From Megalobrama amblycephala (Eukaryota > Chordata > Actinopteri > Cypriniformes > Xenocyprididae): a stretch of DNA of 64,000 nt. Made by a program: the position numbers and the translations under genes. Location: assembly GCF_018812025.1 (NCBI RefSeq), contig NC_063054.1, positions 27,557,856 to 27,621,855 of the forward strand, written 5' to 3'. Positions 39,716-51,700 of the stretch are shown in pieces. Within the stretch, counting starts at the first letter, position 1. Every line of letters starts with the position of its first letter. The notes below the pieces were generated by a model. That model was not told where the DNA came from, searched no databases, and saw only the letters and a list, made by a program, of their open reading frames with translations.

Positions 39716-42700
39716 AAACCTTTATGTTAGATGCGATTAATCATGATTAATCAATTTGACAGCACTAGTTTTAATATATTTTAAAATCTAATTTATTCCT
39801 GTGTCATTGTTATCAGTTGAAAACAGCTGAATATGCTGAACATTTTTGTAACAATGGAAAAGTCCTTACTGTAATTTTTGATCAATTTAATGTAGATTAA
39901 AAATTTTAATCTAATTAATTACATACTCTGTGATTAATTAATCTAAATGAATCGCATACATAATTTTTGCTGTGAAAGTATTAAAAAAGTGATTTTATAG
40001 CTTTGTAAGCGAAGATGCTTTTTTGCTAAACCTGAAAAGTATTAAAAAGTAGCATTTAGAAGTTATATTAACTAATAATAAAATTTTCTACCATATACAA
40101 TTGAATGCACCTAGCTAACAACAACTTGCTTTGTTCTGGTTTCACCTCACTCCAGTCTAAACTAACTGATTTTATAGGTAGGCCTAATTGACTACACATT
40201 GTCATTTAAATAACCTGAAAATATTGTGGATTATTAAGGCTAATTTTACTAACCACTCTTGCTAAATGGGGTAAGCACACTTATGTTCTCATTTCAGAGT
40301 TGTTCGAGTAAATTAATCATTATAGACCGTGTGGACAGATCATCAGTTGTTGTCATGATTCATTAAAATGAATCTGTTCAAATGAGTCATTAGGTCGCGA
40401 ATTGGACATTAGCGGACGTTGACGCGTTGCGTGCGAATCGCGACTGTTATTAGGACATCGCAAAAGATTTGCACTTGAACAGAAAACACTTCACCACTGG
40501 ATAGGATTTTCTTTTTGTTTACTGAAAGTGTGGTTTATGTCAGCTGCACGTGCAGGGCGCCTGTCAGAGAAGATGAGGTGACGTTCTTTTGTTAATCAGG
40601 AAAAACATTCTCCGAATGCGCCTCGTGAAACATGGATTCAGTCTAACAAACTTTTAGCATTGTGTCAGTTGATTTAGATTATTATGTGTGAGGTAGAGAG
40701 AGTGTAAAGACGGTGCTTACTTTGAAGAAGAAGAGAGCTCGCGCGCACGAGGGATGAGCTCTGCTCATTCTGTCCGTCAGCGCAACCGTCATCTCCCTCC
40801 TTCATTACAGTCGAATAGTGGCTAGAACGGCTCCAGGTTCAAAGGTCAATACGGAATGGATTAATCTGCGTTATTTTTTTTTAACGCGTTATTTTTTCTC
40901 AGATTAATTAATCGAAATTAACGCGTTATTTTGACAGCCCTAATTTAATGCTTCCTTGCTGAATGAAAGTATTTAACTTAAAAAAAAAAAATAAATAAAA
41001 ATAAAAAACTTACTGGCCCCAAACTTTTGAACAGATCACCAAATCAAATTTTAAAACAACATGTAAACAATGAACAGAGGTGATGATGGCAGGCATGATG
41101 TTGAGGATTCACAGAACTGTCTTGTCTTCTGAGGTTTGGGTAGGCTTATGATGCAATAACACCCTTAAAGCAGAAACTCAACGGTCCTACGAGACAGCAG
41201 TAGCTGCTGAGGCCTGCCGAAGCGAGTGCTGACCTGAGAACAGAATGCTGAGTTCCAGCTGAAATGCCTCTCTGCTGAATGTGGGCGGTGTTAAAATTAT
41301 TAGAACAGAACAAACCACATCATGCACGTAGCTGGGTTAATGAAAGCAATACAAGCTGCGAGTATGACTCCAGATAAGCTAATGAGCTTCACAATCTCTC
41401 ATAACTCTTAACTAACCGGTATTCCTGTTGAGACACGCAATCAAACAGGTCCCTGGCAGTGAAACGTGGCTCCATAGCAGCAATCTAAAAGCAGAAAGCA
41501 CACCTGTTAATGTAAAGTACACAGTGTACAGCTCAATGCACACGTCCTGCATAATCACTGTAGAACATGTACTGCTGCATGTATAGTTGATCTTAGAACT
41601 CTTGGTGGTTATTTGATCTGATGTAAACAAGATAAATGGTAATGGTAATAAATCAATACTTTTGGTAACACTTTACAATAAGGTTTCATATGTTAACATC
41701 AGATAACTACATTAGTTAACATGAACTAACAATGAAAAATCATAGTTAAGGTTCATTTCAACATTTAGTAATACATTATTAAAATCAAAAGTTGAATCTG
41801 TTAATATTATTAAATGGAACAAACAATGAACAGTTGCATGCATTAACTAACAATAGCTAATAAGACCTTATTGTAAAGTTACTATACTTTTATTCCGAAA
41901 AGATGCATTAAACTGATCAAAAGTGACTAAACATATTTAGAATATTACAAAAAGTTTATATTTCAAATAAATGCTGTTCTTTTGAAATTTCTATTCATCT
42001 AAGAATCTTAAAAAAAATTAATAAGTTTCCACAAAATCATTAAGCAGCACACAACACAAACATATTAGTATGATTTCTGAAGGATCATCATGTGACACTG
42101 AAGACAGGAATAATGGCTGCTGAAAATTGAGCTTAATAATGACAGAATTTTCATTCTTAGTCTAACTGTTGTTTAACTATAAGGCATGACTAATCAAAAG
42201 GTGGATATGACCTTTAGTGGCAGTTTTGTTCTTACCTCACTGGACTGAATGAAGGAGAGAAGTGACTCTGCATCCTGAACACTACTATCTGCAGATAACA
42301 GCCTGTGGGAGAGGAACATTTTACTATCACTTATAACAGGCATAATCAGAGCTTTATTGCCAGGTATCTTTACACATACTAGGAATTTGTTTTGGTGGCA
42401 GAAGCTATCCCATCTGTGCAATTACTAGAACATGAACCGTGTATAATATTTGTGGGTATGGCCTGATATACATAGAATCCTGTGTGTGGTTTTAAAATGC
42501 ATCAGTGTACCAGAACACGTTTCTACAGTTAATATTAACCACAAGTAAAGAGTAGCTTAAGATTACAATGAATAAATGTATCAGATGAATCATTAAATCT
42601 ATCAGACAATCCTATGCAGGGTAGTGTTTTCTAGTATTTTCTGTGCCTGTAATTGTGTTTGGATCACAAAAATTGTAAATTAGTAATCACCACATTTACT

Positions 42701-45700
42701 CATTAACAATCTGTGTGATGTTTAAAAAGAGGGAAATTTGGACAGACACAAATGCTCTAAATTTAGACAGTGTCTGAGAGAACTGACGTTTGAACATGGC
42801 AGCAACATGTCCAAGACTGAATCCTGTTTCACACATCCTGCGTCTGAAGCACGTCAGTGATGAGGACACAGGATAACTGCAACAGCAGAAGACGTAACAT
42901 ATGCAACATAGCTATTAGCTACATAACAAAGCTGTGCTACATGTGCTTGAAGTTTGTCATGTTCACCATGGCTGCATTTATTTGATCAAAAATACAGTAA
43001 TATTGTAAAATATTACTACAATTAAATATAACGGTCTTATATTTTAATATTATATTATTTATGTATTATTTGATATATTATAATTTATTCCAGAAATTTC
43101 AAAATGTAATTTATTCTAGAAAGCAGAATTTTGTGCTGCTTAATATGATTAATAGAAACTTCAAAAGAATAGCATTTATTTGAAATATAAATCTTTTGTA
43201 ACATTATAAATGTTATCTTTGATCAATTTAATGTGTAAATTTAAAGGGTTAGTTCACCCAAAAATGAAAATTCTGTCATTAATTACTTACCCTCATGTCG
43301 TTCCACTCCCGAAAGACCTTCGTTAATCTTCAGAACACAAATTAAGATATTTTAGTTGAAATCCGATAGCTCCGTGATGCCTCTATAGGGAGCAATGGAC
43401 ACTTCCTCTCTCAAAATCTATAAAGGTACTAAAAACATATCTAAATCAGTTCATGTGAGTACAGTGGTTCAATATTAATATTATAAAGCGACGAGAATAT
43501 TTTTGGAGTGCCAAAAAAACAAAATAACGACTTTTTTTAGTGATGGCCGATTGCAAAACACTGGTTCGTGAAGCATCGGATCATAATGAATCAGTGTGTC
43601 GAATCATGATTCAGATCGCGTGTCAAACTGCCAACGGCTGAAATCATGTAACTTTGGCGCTCCGAACAGCAGATTCGACACGCTGATTCATCTGTGCTCC
43701 GATGCTTCCTAAAGCATTGTTTTGAAATCACAAAAATCACTAAATAAGTCGTTATTTAGTTTTTTTGGAGCTCCAAAAATATTCTCGGCGCTTTATAATA
43801 TTAATATTGAACCACTGTACCCACATGAACCGATTTAAATATGTTTTTAGTACCTTTATGGATCTTGAGAGAGGAAGTGTCCATTGCTCCCTACAGAGGC
43901 CTCACGGAGCTATCGGATTTCAACTAAAATATCTTAATTTGTGTTCCGAACATTAACGAAGGTCTTACGGGTGTGGAACGGCATGAGGGTGAGTAATAAA
44001 TGACAGAATTTCCATTTTTGGGTGAACTAACCCTTTAAGAGTGTCAGTAACCAAACAGTTGATGGACCCCATTGATTTCCATAGTACTTTTTTCCATACT
44101 ATGGAAGTCAATGGGGTCCATCAACTGTTTGGTTACCCAAATTCTTCAAAATACCTTCTTTTGTGTTCAGCAGAAGAAAGAAATTCATACAGTTTTGGAA
44201 CAACTTGAGGGTGAGTAAATGAAGACATAATTTTAATTTTTGGGTGAACTATCCCTTTAACGCAAGAATAAAACAGCACAGACACTAAAGGAAGTTAGAT
44301 GGGAGGAGGATGAGAAAAAGAAATGAGAAATTGAAGAGGCAGGACGAAGCAAGGAGCAGAAAGAAAAAGCTATTTCAGCACGAAAGCCTGAATTATGCAT
44401 GCTTTTCCTCATTCGGGGGCACAGGGGGATGGAAAGGAATAGCGCTGCACATTTGTGTGCATGTGTTGGCTATGATGACTCATCTGTCTGCTTTCTGCAC
44501 ATAAAAATGAGTCTAGCTGTATCCATGGAGACAGCACCTAATCTCCTTTCGAACCTTGTCATCCTGCTTTCTCAGAAACAATCAATGGAGAACAAGAGTG
44601 GACTCAAATGCAGTAAAAACAGTCAAAACAAACCTAAAAGATAAGCAATAAACCTGAATCTCAGATGAACACTATGATCTGTCATCAGGATGAGTGAATA
44701 AGTATTTAGGGATGATGGGTAAAGGGTGACATTGCTGTCAGACAGATGATACCTATGGTTATATCTAATCATGTAACTGGGAAGCAGAACACTTAAAAGA
44801 TCAAAGTGCTTGACTTAGTTTAGGGAGGACGTTGACCCAGGCATTACTGAATAACTCACACTTGAGTTCGGAAGTTCATCTTCCTCCAAACACAAACAAT
44901 ATAATAACACTCTTTCATAATTAAAGTCAATGTCTAGAAAAAAATGAACAAGCTGGTGTGTAAATCAATTTTCATGCACTGATAGCATAGTGTTTTGTGT
45001 GAGAATAAAGGAGCACATAATCAATTAGACGGGCAATGCAGCACAATTTTCACATGACAAATCATTCATTTGCAGTGCTGAATAAAGTGTATGCTTCAAC
45101 TCCTCTCTCTTTTGAACAAAAACCTCACAGTACAGCATTTAATGCACTGAGACAAAGTAATCTATAGTGCAAAAATAATAATTCACTTCTTGACTTCATT
45201 AACCTCTCTGACATTCAGAACACAGCTTTCTGACAATCCAAGAATAAGTTGTTCATACATGCTACATTCCCAGAGTTCAGATTTATTAGAGACCTTATTA
45301 TTTATTAGAGATTTATATTTATTAAGATGCCGTAAATTATACAAGCAGGCAGATTAATATGCTAGCGAGGCAAGACATGTCTGCTATTACACTGCAACAT
45401 AAAGAGCAGTCTCTGTGTAACTACAGCTATGACACGCACCACGGTTTCTGCTCGCGAGATGCAGAGGTCTTAATTTAGAGGAAAAATTGCCATGTCACAG
45501 TACAATCCATCTGCCTACTGCTATGAGCCGTAAAGGAATGTAGAGCAACGGAAGTGAGTCATACAGACACTCACACAGGATCAGGGGAGAGTTTGATATT
45601 GATTGAGTATGTACTGACGATTATGAGGATAAAGACTGCCCCCCCCGCCCCTTTTCCCATGTGACACACACCTACCTCTGTCCTCTACACGCTCAGGTGA

Positions 45701-48700
45701 CTAAGGACACACACTGAGAAAATTCTTTTAGGAGGCACATGACTGGAATGGTAATAGACCTTGTTAAGACTGCACAGCTTTGTGTGTGTGTGTTTACTAG
45801 CATGTGTGTACCTCTGAAGAGCCTCCAGAAGCTGTTTCAGAGCAGTGGAGAGCCTTTGCAGGCAGGAGAGGGCGTCCTGAGGCAGGGGTGAGGTAGATCG
45901 CAGGCTGGGCTCAGTGGTTCCTGGAGTGTAGTGGAGTGCAGAGAACAAAGCCGAACTGAAGAGAGAGAAACAAACATTAAAACACATCAGTAAAACAACA
46001 CTGTAATGCAGTGAAGTTTCTGTTTTGTTTGTTGTCAGTACAGCCTCAGTAGATAACCTCAGTAAAACGTGATCAGCATTTCTTTAAAAAGGTTAATATT
46101 TTAGCATGTTTATAAAACCTATATTGAATGCAAAACACACATAAAATTAATTTTCTAATGCATCTGAAAGAAATCACAATGGCTTTGATCAAAATCAAAA
46201 ATGTTGTGAAATGTTATTATGATTTTAAACAACCATTTCTTTTTAATATATTTTAAAATGTAATTTATCCCTGTAATGGCAAATCTGAATTTTCAGATTC
46301 TACTTCAGTATCACATGATCCTTCAGAAATGATACTAATATGCTGATGTGGTGCTCAAGAATTTCTTTTCATTATTAATGTTAATATTGCTTTATATTTG
46401 TGTGGATTATTTTATAGAAAGTATGTATTTAACAGCAACTATTTCAAATTGAAATGTTTTGAAATGTCTTTATTGTTAATTTTGATCAATTTAAAGCATC
46501 TATGCTGAATAAAACTTTTCATGTCTTTAACATGTAAAGGCATTCCTGTGGTACAAATACCATTCAAAAGAGAATGCTAAGGGGTTGAAAAAATGAACCC
46601 CAAACTTTTGAAAGTAGTGTATGTTGAAATAAATACAATTCTCTCTTTGTCATGGTCTCTCTCACCTAATCTGACACACGTTGTTCCAGATGCTCTCAAA
46701 CAATGCCCATACTTCCTGATGGGATGTCAGAGGAGGTGGAGCAACATCCTCCTCTATCTCTGTCATTAGAGAATCCTCATTATTAGAGTCATCATCCTCT
46801 ACTGGAGCTTTCGGAGACTGTCTCACATACACACACACACGTACAATTTATGAGTAATTAGAATGAAAGAATAATCAATTGTTAAATCTTAATGAGACCA
46901 ACCTGTAGTCTTTGCTGTAGCATATGAAGGGTAGAGAGAGCATGAGCTACATGACCGTTGTACTGAGATCTGGCAGCCAGTGCCGACAGCAGCTCTGCAG
47001 CCAATCTCACAGCACTGAGAACAGATCCGTGCTCTATGGACCTGTCTACACACAGACACAACATAATATAACAGAGATACATTTCTACTGTGTCACAATA
47101 TATACCATCCTTTCCTACTCCTACTAGGTATTTATGATCTTTTCTTTTAATTATCTCCTTTATTTCTGGAGGCACTAATGGCCTGTGGTCACTGCTGAAG
47201 AAAAGAAGTGAGGAGAGGAGCTTAAAAAGTCAGAAGTGGGCAGAAAACAAAGGTTCACAAATGTGTCCACAGCTCTAAGTTGGAGGAGACCCACTTATAA
47301 AAGGTCATCGCCTCTTGGGCCACATCGCTAACCCACTAACAAAAGTCACAAAATGAATGAAGGACCCTCCCTCAACTCCATAAAGTGCAGTAAATCACAT
47401 TTAGGCGAGAACAGGAGGCCCCTGGTACTTTTCCACCCCTCTACTCCCGCACAAACTCCCTTCCTCCCCTCTGTCGGGCTGGGCACATGGCCAAAGGCAG
47501 CAGAGAAGAAAGGCACAGTCATACTCCTGCAGCACTGATTGGCAGAATGAGGTCAAACTCATAACTACACACACAACTTGAGAATAGAATGTGCACGAGT
47601 GTGGATCAAAACCACAAACTGAGAGATTTGCATACATACACACAAACACCAATTACACTGGTGTTTAATTTACACATTTAATGACATAATAAGCAACTGA
47701 AGGACATACAAGCAGCCAGCAGGGGGACTGGGTAGAGCAGCTCTAAAATATATGGTTTGTCCTTTCTCACATAAAAATTAGCCTAGTTTATGTGAGAGAT
47801 AATAATTAAATATTCACTTTGACGAAACAAAGAGTGACAGAATAGAACAGAACAGAATAGAATAGAATAGAATTCCACTGCTATTACGTTTAAATTACTG
47901 TAATTATAAGTTGACAACTCAGAGATTTTGAAATTCAACAAAATTCAGATTCCAACAAATTAAAAAAAAATTACTTTGACAAAGATGTGTCATAAATGCA
48001 TGATTAAACTCACTAAGGCTGAATTTTCTAAATCAAAAATAACGTAAAAACAAATTAAATTAATTATTAAATTAGAGTTTTCTAATTTAATATATTGTAA
48101 AATGCAGTTGAATGCAGTTAAAAAAAAAAGAATTTTTTTAGCATTAAAAAAGGTTGAAAACAGTTGTTCTGCTTATTATATTTGTGGAAACTGAAATATT
48201 ATTTTTTTCCCAGAATTTTTTGATTAATACAAAGTTCAAAAGAACAGCATTTATTTGAAATAAAAAACTATTCTGTCACGTTTCAATAATTTATTGCACC
48301 CTTGTTGAATCAAAGTCTTACTGACCCAAACTTTTGAATGGTAGAGTAATAAATAGAATTTTTGAATAGAGTAAATCTCTAAAATGTTACAACAAAGAGT
48401 TCTAAGACAACAGAATTCTAAAATTGGAATAAAATTTAGCAATAGCAAAAGAGAATTCTAATGTGGAGTGGAACAGAATTCTTATTAATTTATTTAAATT
48501 TGAAGTTACGAACTATGACAATAAAGTAGTGAGACATACATACCTGAACAGAGACAGTCACTCAGCATCTCCACAGAACTGAGCAGGCTCCTCTTAATAA
48601 TGCTTCCGAAGACAGCGATCCAGTGCTTCTTAAAACACTTGAGCAGCCCCTCCAGACTCCATGGAGGCTTCACGTACACTATCTGCATACACAAACAGAT

Positions 48701-51700
48701 AAGGTCACAGAGAGTGGGGCTATATCAGATGAACGTCAAAAAAGAATCTGAGCCCTGAATCACACTTTAGACTAATGCAAATGACTAATGACCACACAAA
48801 TGACTTTATGTAAATGACTAATGCATTTACATAAATGAGGAGCAGCTTTAAAGTTTAACCCTCAGGGGTCTGAGGATTTTTGGGGCCCTGGAGAAGTTTT
48901 GACATGCCCTGACATTTGTGCTTTTTTCAGTTGTTCATAAACATATTAATGACAAAAGTGTCATTACACTGTATTCAGCACAAACTAGGCTACAATAATA
49001 TGTGAGGAACATGTATGTACATGTTTGTGTTTTTGAAGGAATAACGTTTATGCGTGGTTATTGAAAAAACAAAAAACGTCACTGAAATAAGGCCAAAAAA
49101 TATATATTAACTGTGTTCACAAGGATTCTGGGTATTGGAGGTTGTAGACTAGAGTTTTTGCTTCAGAATGAAGTAAAAAGTATCCTTCCTACTCCTTCAT
49201 ATAAAACAATAGAGAGATTTAAATTTTCTAAGACACTTTTGGTCAAGAAACACAGTATGCATGGAGGCGTGAATCCTCATGTATAATGGGTGATTCTCAC
49301 CTGAGAAGACAAAAGAAGTGAATAATAATGACCTGAAATGACTTGCATATTAATGAGGCCTTTCAGTCAGGTAGGCTGTGAAAAAACCCTCTGTGATCAT
49401 GCTGATAACAGGATTAAAGTCCACTCAGGACAAAAAAAAACATGATTTTTGTGATCTCATGCATGCACATATTATTGCACATGGTATGAAGAAAATTGTG
49501 TATAGGCCTATGTTAAATTACACTATTGCCATTATAATGGCAATGAGATTGAACACATTGCCATTATAATGTTTTTAAAAGAAGTCTCAAGTCTCTAACC
49601 AAATAATGGTTTTCTATTTTAATATACTTTAAAATATAATGTATTTCTGTGATGCAAAGCGTCTGAACATTCCTACCTCTAGGGCATTTCATATAGGCTA
49701 CTATATTTGTTATATTATAGAGCCTAAATGTTGATGTGCAGTTGACAAACTATACATCATTAAAAAGATCTAAGACTCAAGCTTCACATTTTGACTCTTA
49801 AAATTTTATATTGACCATAATTTCTTAATATGCTTAAAAGCATACACATTTGGAGAAATATTGATGGATTCTCATATGTTTATATCAATTTTCTATACAG
49901 AGGAGTAATATTTATTATTCTATATTTATTGTCATCATTATGAGCGCTGGATGCTGTGTTTTTAATTCATACTTGAGCCGGAGGGCGCTCTGCCCCTTTT
50001 GTCCACAAATGCCTCAGTAAATGAAGAGGCATATCATGTGACAATCAAGGAACTAACAGAGGCAAGAGATCGCTAACTATGGCTATTCAAAACACTTTTC
50101 AAGACAATAAATACACGATTGAGACAATGTATGCATGTATTGCCTCTGAATTTGCGTCTGAATAGCGCTGGCTCCATGGGCGTGGCCGCATTAGCGGATA
50201 ATGAGCTGAATCACAGACTTCTGACATGGCTCTCTTTTCATACAGATTACATAAACACAGAAGGTTTGTTTTCGATTTGACTTAAATGTTTTAAAACCTG
50301 ACATCTTAACGTTTTTTTAGACATAAGTGTAATTTTTTTGTCATTAGTATTCACTAAGTTACAGTTCATTTTCTGAGAACTATCAGATTGGACTTCGTTC
50401 AGAGGGAGACGAGAGATCACGCATCATGTTAGTTTTCTTTATTTTACAAAAAGCACAACATTTTGTTTTTACTCTGAGTGTACACAAATGAAAGAAGATT
50501 AAAATGGTGTATAACTCTTAATTGTATGTGCAACATTGACGGAGTATTTTGAGTCTCTTTCACACTGATAAGAAAAAAACCACGGTGGTATCGCCGGCAA
50601 TACCCTCAGACCTCAGAGTGTTAACTTCATATAACATTTATGGATGAATAAACTATCATTGGTGGTACCTCAGTCCACAGGTCTCCATAAGCTGCCTTCA
50701 TCTCCTCCTCCAGCACCTCAGACAGTGCCCCCTGGAGGCAGGACTCCAGCAAAGACACGCATTCACTCAACTGGCGTTCCTCCACTGCGTTGCTCCGTCC
50801 ATTCTTCTGCGATCCTTCTTTCTCTGTTTTGTTCACATAGGTAGGTGGCAACAAAATGACTTTACTCAGGCCATTGTAACTAAAGCATTTAGAAAAATGC
50901 TACTAATGAAGCAAAAATGGTGATATTAATATCGCTAGTATCAGTAGCTGACCTTTCTCTACAGGTCCAGCTGGGGGCGGCACAGCGGGGTGAGCATGAA
51001 AGTAGTTTAAGATTGTAGATCTTGTTCCCTCCACCTCTTTTTCCAAGTCTGCCTTACTCAGGGCCTTCACCCCACTGAGCAGAGCCTTGCTGCACAAGTT
51101 CTTATCATTGCTACAAAAAGAAACATGAGTGAGAGAGAGAGAGAATATAAATTTAAACAGCAGGAAGTAACACTAATGGCTGAAATATAATCATTAAATC
51201 ACATAATGTTAATTATAAAGCAAACACATGGCCTCCTTGCATTTTATTAGCTCATGTCAAATGACAAGAAAGATCAAACACAAACAGATTCAGAATGTCC
51301 ATAATGTAGTGCAGACATGCCTAGAGGTGAAACAGAGGTATGAGTGCATGTACTAACGTGCAAAGAACTAGAACTCCCTCTGGGCACTGGGCCTGGTACT
51401 GCAGACAGCACTGCAGCACTCGGTCATCATTATTTACAATACCAGGTCCACCTAAGGAAGAGAAAAGACAAAGTCATACAATCCATAGTATACACAATAG
51501 TATGCCAGATAAGGAGTGGTGCAACCTAAAAACACAATGCCAAGTATGCATCCATACATGCTTTTAGAGAGCTAATACTGGCCAAAATAACACTTGTTTA
51601 CCATGACAGTAACAGTACAGTACATACTTTCAATGTTGGACTTAACACAGTTTACAGTAATACAGCATTTCTTGGTAATGCCTGCGTTACTCATTTATTG

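Larger units (their letters stand above)
39130..41035. mobile_element. Host MITE split by two nested hAT-type insertions
   Basis: The host repeat starts near CAAAAGTTCAGGGTCAGTAA and ends near ACTGGCCCCAAACTTTTGAA, which are inverted termini. It is split twice: by an insert at about 39,225-39,768, and by an insert at 39,893-40,942 flanked by ATTTAATG on both sides (39,885-39,892 and 40,943-40,950). Removing the second insert rejoins the host word TTTAATG-CTTCCTTGCTG. Related host copies lie at 41,883-42,150, 42,960-43,240, 46,100-46,620 and 47,985-48,345. Confidence 0.8.

Noticed and set aside
44310..44504. Basic peptide frame [20 protein letters not shown] near 44.3 kb
   Set aside because: The Lys/Arg run comes from purine-rich sequence. 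The frame is short, intronic and has no homologue I recognise.
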